DNA of 64,000 nucleotides from Rosellinia necatrix (taxonomy: Eukaryota > Ascomycota > Sordariomycetes > Xylariales > Xylariaceae), in the NCBI GenBank assembly GCA_021209875.1, contig JAGYVD010000006.1, positions 372,001-436,000 of the forward strand. The letters are read 5' to 3'. Both the position numbers and the translations under genes were made by a program. The notes below the pieces were generated by a model. That model was not told the origin of the DNA. It saw nothing but the letters and a program-made list of their open reading frames with translations, and ran no database searches. Shown in pieces: positions 11,763 through 24,030 of this stretch. Position 1 is the stretch's first letter. Every line of letters starts with the position of its first letter.

Positions 11763-13330
11763 GCGAGAGAGATGAACGACACGTATATGAGACCCAGGAT
11801 ACCACTACGCCTTTTTCCTTCCACTCACACTCGCATATTGCCGGCGTTATATACCCCAAGTCATCTAAAGCTGATTTGATCTACTATTTAAGTTTTTTTT
11901 TACGATATTCAGTTTGGATACTCTGACTTTTAGCTACTCTTAGAGAGAGACACACTGCTATAGTTTTAATCATCACAGAGTTGCGTTGTCAACTCGAGGA
12001 TATGAGCGTATTTTTTTTTTTTTTCCCCAGCGGTGTCGGTATGGCTTTATTCGTGAGCCCTATTATTGATTGCCCCTGGCCATGCCCCCAGATCTGGATG
12101 GCAATGGGCATGTTATTGTGTCAAAATCTGGTCCGTGCATGCATCCAACACTCAAAGAACGCTTCAAGCATGGAGGTTGAATAAACGCCCCCCCCCCCTT
12201 CAAGTGGTTCGAACACCGTACCAGCGGCCCCACCACCACGGTGATTGGAACACAGGTTGTACGAAATGTTCCGTACCTTGCGTCATCGGCCTGATCACCG
12301 CCTGCGAACCCGGGAAGGGGGGAAAGGGGGGGGGGGAGAGGGTAGCCGCGCCGTATCGGTAGCCAATAGGGGGGCCCTGTGCAACGCCAACTTGTGACAT
12401 ATCACCGGCTTCACCACTAACCTCTCCAGCACCGTTGTGTAGACGAATATGCAGTGTTACCTGGCGTACCGGCCGCTAGTAGAGAATGGCGTGCAAATCG
12501 AATCCGACGAAAGATATAGATAGGTAGGTTAGTTATTCACCGCTCTTGTCGAATTGTGGGATTTTTTCCTTTTCTTTTTCTTTGGGTAGAGTTCGAACTA
12601 GTTTCTACACGGGAAAGCAGGAATCAACTTTTATCACATGCCGTGAAAGCGATAGGGAAGAAGAGGGGGGAAGGAGTGTGGTCGGTCGGTTCGGCTGGCT
12701 GGCTGGCTGGCTGACTTCCTTCTTTTCCTTCCTTTTGTGCGCTCTCGCTTGTGTTTGTGATCCCCTCGTGTACGGGGAAAATGGAGCAGGATTTACATGG
12801 TTGTCCCCTGGTTTACCGGACGCCCGTTGGAGGCTGGGCTGGGCTGGACTGGGCTTGGGGCTCTGGTACTCCGGGGGGAAAACGTTGAATTTGGAGAACC
12901 GGGGGAGGGAAGGGGGGGGGGTGCTAGTTTTTGCAGTTTGACGATTTGCCAATAATAATATCTCGTTTCGATATTCGTTTATTTATTTACTGAGAGGGGA
13001 AAAATTGATCAATCACACGCCTTTGTGGCGCCTAGATACATACACCTCAGTATAAATCTATAATGACAGGCGCACATTTATCCCCCCCCGCTCCTCCCGT
13101 TACTTGCGTATGTCGCACCGATTCTCCCCCGGATCCTGGGTATCCAAGTACGCCTCTCCCGCCCCCAGTGCTCAGCAGCACACCATCCGTTTTCAAAGTC
13201 AAGAATCTTACCTAAATATGTACGATATGTATTTAAAAAAAAAAAAAGAGAAAAGGAAAAAGGGAGATTTCACCCTTTTTCTAAATAAACGGGACTATGA
13301 TTTGTCCGGCTATCTCTCTCTCTCTCTCTC
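11763..13330. other. Intergenic between convergent genes, homopolymer-rich
   Basis: Shared 3' region of two genes. It holds T, C and G homopolymers (about 12010, 12188, 12325, 12910), a GGCT run near 12690-12712 and a CT run that abuts the GT71 stop at 13331. No gene is supported. Confidence 0.5.
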
Positions 13331-13640
13331 TTATTTCATGACGCCAACGTCAAGCGCGCGATCCCTCATCATCTTGAGGAGCCCGAGGTCGCGCTCGCCG
13401 AGGTCAGTCTTGTGCCGGGCGTCGGACGTCAGGCAGCACATATTGTCCGTCGTGAGCTCCCAGAAGTCGTCGTCGATGGCCCTGTTGAGGGGCTCGCGCA
13501 TGTACGACTCCATGGGCGCGAACTTGCGCTTCGCCCGTTCCGCGTACTTGCTCACCAGCAGCCAGCCGTTGAACCATAGCGGCGTCCCGTCCACGTCGAG
13601 GTGGAGCAGCTGCGGGCTGCAGATCGTGTAGGTCTCCGGG

Positions 13641-13674
<34 letters not shown>

Positions 13675-15670
13675 ACTCCTCGACGCCCTCGTCGTCATCG
13701 CCCCGCTCTCTGATCTTGTGCGATGACGGGGGTAGTTCCTCCTCGACGTCGTTGGCGGGTTTAGATTCCGTGGCTTTGGTGGTCGCGTTCGGCGGCTCCA
13801 CCACGCCTATCGAGCCCACCGCGCCCTTGTGGAAGGCGAAGGACGGGTCGCCCGCGAGCAGGAAGCCGATCCAGAATGTTTCCTTGTCGCCTATGTATGT
13901 CCGTGTCAGAAGTAAGGGCAATGTGATAATGAAGCGAATCGCTCGCGCGGCGATTATAGTCTACTCACCATGCATCATCTCGTACACGCCTACTTTGCCG
14001 TCTCGCGGGTCTCTGTCACTTCCGTTAAAACGACAGATGAGCAGCATGGATATGAAATGCTTCCATTTATCCACCTAGAAAGGATGTGTATGTTAGCTTG
14101 GTTATTTGTGCGGGCTGACCACGACTCGCCCCCAACCGATAAAAGCAGAATCCGGCAAGTAACTCACGACAACGACGCCACTCTCCTGGTGATGCCCCGA
14201 GGAGCCGATCCACCAACTAGACTGTTTCGCGAGCCTGTGGATCGGCCTCGGGAGAATTTGGAGAAGCCACCTTCTCTTCGACTCGGGCATGATCGTCCGA
14301 TCTCGGAAGAATAACGCCCCGGTCTTCTGGTAGTCCGGATCGTCGAACAGCTTGGCCGGGTCCTTGAGGAAGAAGGAATCCGCGTCGATGAAGATGACCT
14401 CGCGGAAGCTCGACATCAGCATCGCGAAGGGCTTGATGGCCCACCCGGCCAGTTTCCAGCCCTTGTCATCCACCATCTGGGATATGTCTCGTGTTGTGAC
14501 TCCTGGTAGAGCCTAAGAGAGTCGATTGTGGTCAGCGTTCAGAGCGGAATCGAATACGAGCGGCAGGCGAGCAGACAAACAAACCTCTAGTTCGAAGCGA
14601 TGGTCTTCGCCGAGATCCGCGTCTCCAAGATACATGATTTCGATTGGGAGATCGCACCCGAGCTCCCGAAACGTATAGATAGTCGTCAGGAGGTACTGGG
14701 CCTGGTCATCACCGGCCGTAAGCACGATGCCCCTCCCCGCATTCTTGAATTGGGCGTGCAGCGTCATATGATCCGCGAAATACGGCGCGGTGAAGGGGAA
14801 CAGGATGCGCGCGAACTTGGCCAGGAAGCCCCGGAAGGCCTCGTAATTGTGGATCGTGTTAGTGATGGGCAGCCCGAGGCTCGTGTCGTCGCCCTCCTGC
14901 ATGCCGCGCAGGTACTGGATTATGTCGTCCCGGATGTACGTCTCGCCCGTCTTCTCGTCCTCGACGAGGTGCAGCTTCTCCCACGCGCCCAGGTATTTCT
15001 GGTAGGCCCGCGTCCGTAATCCCAGCTCTCGCATCCGCTCCGGGCCACCGTTGTTAATGGGCCGTAGGGACTCGCGCATGTTCATCTCGTCGGGCAGCAG
15101 GGCGAAAACAGCATCCAAGTCTTCCTTGAGGCTAGATCTCTCGGGCCACGGTTTCGAATGCGATTTCTCCGCCTCGGGCTCTGGTTTGGTTTTCTGGTGA
15201 TGTGGCTTATGTTTACCGGCACTCTCGGTTGCGGGCTCCTTCATTTTCTCCTCTTTCGTTTCGGGCACCTTCGTTATGGTCTCTTTCGGCTTGCCTTCGT
15301 CCTTTGTTGTCCCGCCCTGTATCGGCTTTTGGGAGTTGGCTGGCTGGACGCCCTTTCGCGAGGCGAATCGTGGCGGTACATCATCCTGACTATTGTGAGT
15401 GTCCCCGGATGCAGTGGGACTATGGAGATCCGGTGTCGCTGGAACGAGATGCGATGCGCGCCCATGTTGGTCGAGGCGTGTCAATACACTTGGCCGAAAG
15501 TAGACCGAGTAAACGAGGAACACCGTCAGAACGATGGCAAAAAGTGTAGCATGCTTCTGACGGTTGCTGAGTCGACGCCCACGACCCGACGACGCAGGCG
15601 AGAACAGTCCCGGGGGTAGCCGGCCCTCTTTGGGGCCAAGGGACGGCTGGAGGAGCATGTTCACGGCCAC
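13331..15670 (-). CDS. GT71 (MNN1-type) alpha-mannosyltransferase
   Basis: Likely Golgi type II membrane enzyme that adds alpha-1,3-mannose to protein-linked glycans. Exons: 15670-14585, 14512-14168, 14074-13969 and 13890-13331, with introns of 72, 93 and 78 bp and GT/AG ends; the model closes at 698 residues. A short cytosolic head is followed by one transmembrane anchor (about residues 38-57, TLFAIVLTVFLVYSVYF), a Lys/Glu/Pro-rich stem (about 90-180) and the catalytic part. That part has GRGIVLTAGDDQ, a strand with LPIEIMYLGDADL, WAIKPFAMLMSSF, and the metal-binding DAD in FIDADSFFLKDP (about 405-407), then SGVVVVDKWKH at an exon junction. Near the C-terminus a run of about 12 alanines interrupts the domain. 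Family assignment is firm; linkage specificity is inferred. Confidence 0.88.
13641..13673 (-). repeat. GCC triplet repeat coding poly-Ala in the GT71 gene
   Basis: Eleven GGC/GCC triplets in the last exon encode a polyalanine run between acidic EGVEES and PETYTICSP. Because it is in frame, length changes would be tolerated. Confidence 0.85.
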
Positions 15671-17964
15671 AGTAAATCACCTACGGCCTCATTCGACTGC
15701 GGTTCGTGGCCCAAGACTAAGACCACGAGGAGGAGGTTTGCCCCTACTCCGCGGATGGACACATTTCACCTACAAAGTTTCTAGGTCTTGCGGGGATCTT
15801 CAATGTCCGGCCATGGCTAGCCGACTAGCGCCAGGATGGAGTGATTTGGCACCATGGCGGGCAAGAAGTTTATAACGAGACTTTGGTTGGATCTCACAGG
15901 ATCGCGTCATGGGGCGACCAACGCTTACTTTTAAGGTCTGTATTAAGGTACAGACCACGCCACCAGGCCTCGTGTCCTTTCAGCTCCCAGGCCGTCCGGT
16001 TCGGGAAGTCTAACTACGTAGCTCCCCTTTCAGGCAGGTTATGCAGCTGGTAGGAGCTGGTAGCTGGACCACGGGACGGGAAGCCTGGGGTTTTTCTCCG
16101 GAACGATGCTCAAGAACAGGTTCCATGCGCCCATCTTGGTAAGGCGAGTGAGTTAAGCGACGCGGTAGCGGACCCAGAGTGCCGAGCCTACGCGCCATGC
16201 CGTTGGCCACATTGGTGGAAATTTGGGTTATGAGGCGTTGTTAGTTCGAAGCCTAGAATCCCCAAACGGGCCATGGGGACGGCTTGGCGCCCTTGGAGAC
16301 CATGATACCTAACCTATATCGCTTTGGGGCGGAAGACCGTTGGTGTCTGGCTCGACTAGTAAGTGCAAGTGCAAGTAGTGTATGGCATGGCATGGCGACG
16401 CAGGATACGAGAGAAATTTCATCACAGGTACGGACTCCAGTCTGCTGAAAGTCAAAGGGACGAGACGAGATAAAACCTTGGATAGCAAACAGGGCATTAG
16501 GTAGACACACGACATGTTGTGTTTTGGAGCCTAAGGTGACTGACGAACTTGTCAAGTTTAGAGCACGTTTGGTGGCAGTAGTGGCCTTCTACCAGAGCAA
16601 AGTAGTGTACCTAGGCTAAACTTACTAGTCCAGGGCAGGTTAGATTAGGTAAGGTTAGGTACACGTGTAGTGCCTTCGGGAGGTCAGTGCGTCGGAATTT
16701 GGAGCTACACCAGCTACATGGTAATTATGCTCCTACTTAACCATGTTGTTCCTCAAACATTTCAAGAATCTTGGTGTTTCTAACTTTGCCTTTTCTAACT
16801 TTGCCTTATCATAGTGTACACAAGCCGTCAACATGTTATCCCAAGAACTCAACCTCTTGATTCTCATTCAAGCTTAAACAGGGTTCGACTGGCTGAGCCT
16901 GCGATGTACCCGACCCAACATTTTTTTTTCTGCTAGCAAATAGCTTGTTCAGCTCGTTAAGCCAAGAATCGATCGGAAGCGAAGCGGCGTAACACAGCGG
17001 AATAAATGATTAGGTAATCGATGAACCAAGTCGAACTCCCGCTTGCTTGCCTTAGTGTTGATGCGTGTCTTCTCGTATAAGACTGATTGTTTGTTGCCTT
17101 CTCGCTGCTAAGCCGGGATTATGAATCATCAGTTCGCGGAGCTAAAGCAGTGTGTGTGCGCTTCTACCCCGACCGTTCAGACTATGCCGTCCTTCCTCGT
17201 TAGATACGAAAGGAGCCCCTGGAATATGACGGGGTCACGGACTGCATTATACACATGATCTGAACGGATGCACGTTGATGCAACGCTGGCCAAGAGAACG
17301 GGCCTGCGTCTGGGTTACCATGGCGCCGATCGTGAAAATCACTATCTCCGCTGATAGCTCTCGTGCTCCTCGCGCTTTTCCTGGCGGTTGCACCGGCGAG
17401 AACAACGAGGAGTGGGGGATGCTATGCTCAACACATACACATGGTCATGGTCCTTGGCCCTTACCATGTCCATTGCGAACATATCGATCTTTGTGATAGA
17501 GAGAACTCTCTTCCCGCTAAACTTGCACGCCACGGTTCGCAGACCAACTGATTCACCGACGTATATCTCATGTCCATTTCGTCGGCTAGCGAGTTTGAAA
17601 GCAATATACCGGGCGCGACGAAACTTGCATTGCTTCCAATTTAGTCGGTCTAAGACACTAGAAGGTCGGCCCACCCTGGTGACTGGAGTCGGGAGGAACC
17701 AGGAGCACGATGAATTTCATCAAACTGACGACTTGGGTGATGAATGATGAAAGATGAAACATACGGACAGAGTCAACATGTCTGTCACCTAGGCAGCATC
17801 TGGCTCCGTGGTCATTTTGGGTTTCGGTATTCGGTTTCGGCGGAGTCGGTAGAGTTCGTCTCCACTGCGCGGGATCTTGCCCGTGGGATCCGCCCTTTTC
17901 GTGGCCGGTGGAGATGAAGTTCTACATGCATCGAACCGCGAAAGGCTGCAGTCCATCCATCCCT
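15671..17964. other. Intergenic
   Basis: No gene supported. A 110-codon minus frame at 17342-17674 has somewhat protein-like composition but no domain or clear start. The sequence just upstream of 15670 would carry the GT71 promoter. Confidence 0.4.
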
Positions 17965-17965
17965 A

Positions 17966-19186
17966 TACTCCGAGGCCCCACAACATGCGGATATTCACCG
18001 CCGTCTTCAACATTGGGCTTTCCGAATTAGCATTCGCCCCAGCCTTAAGTGATATCGCAACAGCCTCCACGTTTCATATCTGAGATGCCACCATGAGAGG
18101 AATCCATCCAACCCGGTAAGCTCTTTTAATATGCTCTTCTGCAGTTCTAGAAGGGTTCGGTATAGTTGTCGCATCGTCACTTACATTCGATCCCCGAACC
18201 ATGGATTAGAGAGGCTTGGGAGCACCCTCGACCTCGAGAAGACAACTTACAACTTCGGGAACCCCAGATGCAGTAGCCAGAAGCATAGGGGTCGCGCCGC
18301 GTGCCGGGACTTCCTCAGGCGACGCCCCGGCTCCAATTCGCAGCTATACGCAGCCAATATGGCCATAGAAACAAGCACGCATCAATGGAGTCCAGCCGGA
18401 TTGCGCCTTGACCTCCAGATCCGCTCCAGCCTCGAGTAGTCTTCTCATGATCTCCCATAGAGCCATTCGCGTAGCCCCGGCCAATGCGGTTCACCGATCA
18501 GGCGACAGATGGTTTACATTTGCGCCATTTGCTAGGAGGCATGCAACACACATTTCGTTATCCTTTTTACATGCAAGCATCAGAGGGGCCCAACCTTCTC
18601 TCGATGCCGTATCCATATTCGCCCCACGCGAGAGTAGGAAATCTATCACTTCGTAACGATTCTCGGCGCATGATCGGAGAAAGGGAGAGCGTCTGAATTC
18701 AGCGCCATCTTCTATATCACCTAAGGAGGGGCCGTCACCACTTCCTATAAGCCTTCTGGCAGGTTTAATATCGCTGTCGCGTGTTGACTGCCCCAGCTAG
18801 CCGACAGAAGCCTTTTCGACCCCAGTCAAATTCTCGGGCAAATTGGTAGTATTGTCGGTCATTTCTCCTGCGTATTCCCGCTTACTGGAGATGACCTTCT
18901 GGAATTTGTGAGATATCGAAGCGTCTGCTCCAGCTTCTAAGAGTAATCGGGCCGTAGAAAAGTATCCAGCGCCCAAGGCAATCCAGTGCGGTCTAGCCTT
19001 GCTAGTCAGTAGTATTTGGATCTCCAGTACAAGTGTGACGACCGGGTCCAGCCCTTGGGGAGCCGCAACCATCAAAAGGTTTTGTCTAGCATCGTCTGTC
19101 CAACCCAGTAGACTCTTCACCTCCTTCGCGGTATGTGACTCCTGAAATTCCGCCAACGCGCGGCTATATGTCTTCAGGTTTATCAC
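17966..19186 (-). pseudogene. Ankyrin-repeat protein pseudogene
   Basis: Read on the minus strand in one unbroken frame, this region gives a chain of ankyrin repeats: PHWIALGAGYFSTARLLLEA, then ENRYEVIDFLLSRGANMDTA, GWAPLMLACKKDNEMCVACL, LLEAGADLEVKAQSGWTPLM, ATPMLLATASGVPEVVSCLL and VEAVAISLKAGANANSE. It is interrupted by TAG 18797-18799, TGA 18491-18493, TAG 18344-18346, TAA 18206-18208, TGA 18074-18076 and TAG 17963-17965. I needed no frameshift anywhere. Several nonsense codons are one C-to-T step from CAG, CAA or CGA. The 5' end is unclear: no ATG opens the frame and stops accumulate above 19186. No function remains; the parent probably acted in protein-protein contact. Confidence 0.82.
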
Positions 19187-21156
19187 TCTTGATCAGGATG
19201 CATAAACGGGGGTCGATTAAACTGCCGTGCGCTGATCTCCCCGGACCGATCGAGTTTCTAGTTTCTATGGGCCTAACACCCTCAATTGCAGTCGATGTAC
19301 TGTCGGAAGGGGTTGCAACTTTTGGGAATTGGTTACGCTGTGATTGAAAGCCACTTCGAAGAGCATCCGTTCGGTTCTGAACTAGGACTGCATGATCTTA
19401 AAATTTTGTGTTAGTTTGGACGATATGATGAAATTTATAGGTGATTCACGTACAATGAGCTAATGTCGATACCAGCTCCATCCGCGTGTCAGGTAGATAA
19501 AGCACATGGCGAGGTACCAGCTACCCTACGGTGTGGCTCTAGAGGCACATTTGTGTATATAAAGACTGAAGACCTCCCACCTTAGATGGTAGGTCCAGGA
19601 ATCAATGATATTGAGCCCTACCCCTATACTCGGCTATCTACCTGCGACCCAGCTGCTGCCTCCCAGTAACTGGACCTCACTCTGGACATTCTTCATATGA
19701 CATTCTTCATATGACATTCTTCATATGACACCGCGCCTCGTCTTTTTAAGAAGCTTCCAATCCAGGCAGCCTTCACAGCACCCCTTCCAGTTGTCGAGCT
19801 TTCCTTCGACTGGTCGGGATGATAGCCGGTCGTGGCAAAGGGACGCCGGATACCGGAACTCTGTGGAAATACGTCAGGTGGAAAGCATAGCGGCCGTCTG
19901 CGATGCCTATCCAGTGAGAAATCGGACAACGCGATCTCTACAAGTTTCTGCACCAAATCCAGGTCGGAGTGAAACCCTCTTGATATTCTATACTAGCCTT
20001 GTACTACGTCTGTAATTAATATCCGATAGGTGTGTTTTAGCCCTTCCAGTCTTTGGTAACTAAAGCACAGAGCTTACCTACCTAAGGGACCCTCATACAG
20101 GACAGGGTGGAACTAAAATGGCAGTTGTGTCACTTTGGGTATCCCGCTGCAAGTGTTATATCACATTGCTCAAGCAGTAAGTAGCGTCTTGGGCTGTTAT
20201 GGCCCACTCATGGCTTCCGTGGCTTCTCTTGTCGCAACTGCCCCCCATATTAACACAGTTCAACCGCTCCTTCTGTTTTTATTTTGACATTGTTCTAATA
20301 GCGTTGTTCAGACATTCTAGACATTCTAGCGTTGTATAACCTGAAAAGGCTAGAACCCAACGGACATTTTACCGGAATATGTTGTGCTGGTCTAAAGGTA
20401 ATTACATGGCCTAACGCAGCCGTGAATATTCTACCAACAGAGGTCCCAGAACGGAATTCTCTCTGGCAAGCAGGAGTGATGTTGTGATATGTGTTTTGGA
20501 TTGGATAGGCTAATATAGGATAATTAAAAAAAAAAAAAAAAAAAAGTCTACGTACTACAAACACCAGCTTGTTGCCTCTTATAGAACGTGTGCACCTCAT
20601 CACGCAACTAATTTGTCGTTTTACTTCCAACTACCTACAATTAACTACACAACACACGCAGACTCTGGGGCGCCAATATTTTGCATTCTATAATTTTACC
20701 ACTACCCCCAAGCCAATATGATCCTGATTGATCAACAAACCTTTAGTCTTAAGTCAACCTAAGAAAACACACGAAGAGAAGCAGCAACCAATTAACATTC
20801 GTGATCTCAAGTATTGCCCCTTGGTATATAACCCTTTCTTCATCGGCTTTGATCCTCTTTTTTTTTTTTTTGGTCATCTTGGGATGACCGAGTGCCTTTT
20901 TCTTCGAACCAGCTTTACTACAAGTTCTCTTTTATCGTTCTTTCTCAACTTCTAACACTATCTTTTGGTTGGTCTACAAGCCCTTTAGAATCCCTTTCGA
21001 TACAATTTGCACCTTAGATATACCGCGTACCCCTGCAGGCACACCTGCTACAAGCCGAATACTTTACGGTATCCCCCAACCTAAGTGAGGAGTTCGTTCC
21101 GAGGAAGGTAATTTTGGTACATCAACCGAGGGTTATGAATCTAACTTACACATGAT
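19187..21156. other. Intergenic upstream of the RID-like gene
   Basis: No supported gene. There is a perfect 14-bp triplicate (listed), an A run near 20527-20545 and a T run near 20860. The 96-codon plus and 87-codon minus frames around 19700-20015 overlap each other and show no domain. Confidence 0.45.
19687..19728. repeat. Perfect 14-bp triplicate
   Basis: Three head-to-tail copies of cattcttcatatga at 19687, 19701 and 19715. The unit contains the near-palindrome tcatatga. Confidence 0.9.
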
Positions 21157-23496
21157 ATGACAGTCATCATGAGAGACAGTCTAAGAGCCGAAGCTGTCGT
21201 CAAGTCCGCGTGGGGTGCAGATGCAGAAGATACTCAGATTGAAGCTGAATCAGCCGTGATCGAGAATCGCCTGAGAGACTTGCCTGATCGCCTCAGGCAA
21301 GGTCTTATTATCATCGATCAAGATGATGACGAGGATGAAGAAGAACACGAACGGGAGGCTATCCCAGCCCTCGCGGACATCATCGACCTCACAGATGACG
21401 CGCCCGGCCCGGAACAACGATCCAAAGACCAGCCTGTTCGCAACCCCCCCATACCATCACATGAATCGCTCGAGTTCTACTATTTTGATGGGTTAATAAA
21501 GATTGAGCGGGGATCGACAGTCGAAATGCAGGCTCTGGAGCAACCTCAACTATTCAAGACCTCGTTCCTCCATGTTCAGCATATATTCCGCACATCTGAC
21601 GGCGTCAAATTACACGGCATCCCTCTGACGCGCATGAGAAATCTTCGCGGGCGCCTCCCCCGACTCCGAAACGAGGTCGCCATGATCCTTCACGTTGACA
21701 ACGACGATAAGCGTCCCGAAGAGGTCCAGGCAGCTATAGAGGTGTCTGTTGCCGATGTCATCAAAATACGTCATTGCCATTTCACAAACGCCGACTTTCC
21801 TCAACACCGGACGGTCCTTGGAATCCATAAATCTATAACAGACCTTGAACAATACGGAGTCTTGATGTGCCGGTGGAGATGTATCTTCAGATACAGAGAC
21901 TCGGCCACTCGCATAGCCCATTTCGGCCAGACGAAAAGCAAGGGACGATGCAACGCTGCGCCTGTGGAATATGTTATCGAGCACTTGAACGCGAAACAGG
22001 CAAGCAAGAAGCGATTCGAAGTATCCGAGGCCGGCCGATTCAACGTCTGGCGAGGAGGGAAGGTGCGCGGGGGAGACTACGACCCCGAGAATAAGAACAG
22101 CCCGATCACGGGGCCGTTAGTGCAACTAGATACTCAGGCAGACTCCGAGGTCGTGTTGATCGAAAAGAAACCGGGGCAGAAGTACACATTCGGCGATATG
22201 TTCTGCGGAGCGGGAGGCGCGTCTTGCGGCGCTCAAAAAGCCGGCTTTCACATCAAGATAGCATGCGACCACCACCTCGGGGCCTGCAGAACGTATAGCA
22301 AGGTCTTCCCGGAAGCCGACCTGGTCATGTCCGACATCTTCGACTTCATCACGAGGGACACTGCGAAGACTCGGGTCGACGTGCTGCACCTGTCGCCTCC
22401 CTGCCAGTTCTGGTCGCCGGCACACACATGCGCCGGCGCCAACGACGACGCGAACATCGCCGTCCTCTTTTCGTGCCACGAGCTCATCAGAGAGCTGCGG
22501 CCGCGCGTTTTCACACTCGAGCAGACATTCGGCATACTATTACCCAAGTTCGAATACTACTTCAACGCGCTCGTGCACGGGTTCACGCGGAACGACTACT
22601 CGGTGCGGTGGAAGGTGGTGGACCTGGTGGACTGGGGCTCGCCGGCCGCGCGGAAGCGGCTGGTGATGATCGGGTCCTGCCCGGGCGAGGCGCTGCCGCC
22701 CTTCCCCAGGGCCACCCACGTCGCGCCCGGCGGCGCCGGGGGGCGCGGCGAGAGGGGGAGGAGGAGAAGGAGGAGGCCGCACGTGACGGTGGCGAAGATG
22801 CTGGAGAGGATACCGCGCGACGCGTGGCGGCACGACGACATGCACCGGCCGCGCGAGATGGCGCGCAAGCGGCTGGCGCGGTGGGACGCGGACGTGACGC
22901 TGCGGCGCTGCATCACGACCAACGGGGGCTACGGCAACTACCACCCGAGCGGGCGGCGGGACTTCACGCTGCGCGAGTACGCGACGCTGCAGACCTTCCC
23001 GGTCGGCTACCCGTTCCAGAACCCGGACCGGAAGCGGCAGATCGGCAACGCGTTCCCGCCCAAGGCGGTCAAGGCGCTGTACGCGCACCTGCGCGGGTGG
23101 CTGGAGGGGCAGGACCGCGTCTACGCGGTCGAGAACGAGCCCGTCGACCGCGACGACCCGGACGTCAGCTTCTTCGATCTCGAGAGCGACGGCTCGACGC
23201 GGGGCAACGAGAGTAGCGACGACGACGAGGATGTCGAGTACGTGGGCTCGCAACGCCTTCCCAGCCCGTCTATCGGCAGCAATAGAGGCGGCGAGGAGGA
23301 GGAGGAGGAAGAAGAAGAGAAATCCGACGAGGATATGGATCTCGACTACGGCCCCTGCATAGACGTGAACCAAGGCCCACACGTCTGGCCTCCGATCGAT
23401 CTCACTACGGGTGATGATGATGATGATGATGGTAGTAATGGTGGGACGGACGATAATGCCCGAGCCTGCGTCGACCTAACAGGGGAAGACGAGTAA
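21157..23496 (+). CDS. rid: RID/Masc1-type DNA (cytosine-5) methyltransferase
   Basis: Single-exon 779-residue nuclear enzyme of the fungal RID/Masc1/DmtA group, needed in Neurospora for repeat-induced point mutation. Visible motifs in order: SAM-binding motif I FGDMFCGAGGAS (about residue 346), motif IV with the catalytic cysteine in SPPCQFWSPAHT (about 416), LEQTFG at the place where other C5 methyltransferases have ENV (a RID-group trait), motif VIII WGSPAARKRLVMIG, a variable target-recognition part containing a long Arg/Gly run, and motif X RQIGNAFPPKAV. The N-terminal 330 residues are acidic then globular; the last 120 are an acidic Asp/Glu tail. The length is near that of known RIDs. 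ATG 21169 is an alternative start. Third positions turn strongly G/C-rich from about 22560. Confidence 0.93.
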   Translation: MTVIMRDSLRAEAVVKSAWGADAEDTQIEAESAVIENRLRDLPDRLRQGLIIIDQDDDEDEEEHEREAIPALADIIDLTDDAPGPEQRSKDQPVRNPPIPSHESLEFYYFDGLIKIERGSTVEMQALEQPQLFKTSFLHVQHIFRTSDGVKLHGIPLTRMRNLRGRLPRLRNEVAMILHVDNDDKRPEEVQAAIEVSVADVIKIRHCHFTNADFPQHRTVLGIHKSITDLEQYGVLMCRWRCIFRYRDSATRIAHFGQTKSKGRCNAAPVEYVIEHLNAKQASKKRFEVSEAGRFNVWRGGKVRGGDYDPENKNSPITGPLVQLDTQADSEVVLIEKKPGQKYTFGDMFCGAGGASCGAQKAGFHIKIACDHHLGACRTYSKVFPEADLVMSDIFDFITRDTAKTRVDVLHLSPPCQFWSPAHTCAGANDDANIAVLFSCHELIRELRPRVFTLEQTFGILLPKFEYYFNALVHGFTRNDYSVRWKVVDLVDWGSPAARKRLVMIGSCPGEALPPFPRATHVAPGGAGGRGERGRRRRRRPHVTVAKMLERIPRDAWRHDDMHRPREMARKRLARWDADVTLRRCITTNGGYGNYHPSGRRDFTLREYATLQTFPVGYPFQNPDRKRQIGNAFPPKAVKALYAHLRGWLEGQDRVYAVENEPVDRDDPDVSFFDLESDGSTRGNESSDDDEDVEYVGSQRLPSPSIGSNRGGEEEEEEEEEKSDEDMDLDYGPCIDVNQGPHVWPPIDLTTGDDDDDDGSNGGTDDNARACVDLTGEDE

Positions 23497-23700
23497 GAAG
23501 AGCAACGAACGGTCTGAGAGAGAAAAAAAAAAAAGGTACCCGCGCTAAAGAAAAAAAACAAAAACCATAAGGAGCAAATCGAAATCGGTCTCGGCTTGCG
23601 ATCGCGGACCAGCTCGATACGGAGGAGGCTCCTCTCCTATTGGCTTTGCCGCTCGCTCGCGTGTGCTCGATGAGATGATGAGATTAGCTGGCTCGTACAC

Positions 23701-23731
23701 AACACACACACACACACACACACACACCACC
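23701..23731. repeat. (CA)n microsatellite
   Basis: About 14 CA dinucleotides downstream of the RID-like gene. Confidence 0.85.
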
Positions 23732-23993
23732 ACACTTCCCACTTCCTCCCGATGCATAAGCACACACCCACGCCCCTCCGCGATCCGCGAGGGCGAAATT
23801 TCTCAGCAGGATTTCTCAGCTCCCTTCGACCATTACGAGCATGAGATGTGGGGGAGATGGGAGGAATGGGGCGGAGGGCTGAGGGCGAAAACTTATTAGA
23901 CCCAAACCATAGCGGTGGGTTATGGGATGCGGTTGAAGGTTGGATGGGTTATGCATCGGATTTCTCCGGTCGGTCTGTGCTTCCAGATTTTTA

Positions 23994-24030
23994 TTCTATT
24001 TTATTTTATTTTATTTTATTTTATTTTATC
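23994..24030. repeat. (TTTTA)n microsatellite
   Basis: About seven copies of a TTTTA pentamer. Confidence 0.85.

Noticed and set aside
17342..17674. 110-codon minus frame
   Set aside because: Somewhat protein-like but without domain, start context or splice support; may be a remnant.
22540..23382. Long open frames opposite and alongside the RID-like gene
   Set aside because: They are shadows of its G/C-rich third positions; products are Arg/Pro/Val-rich with no domain.
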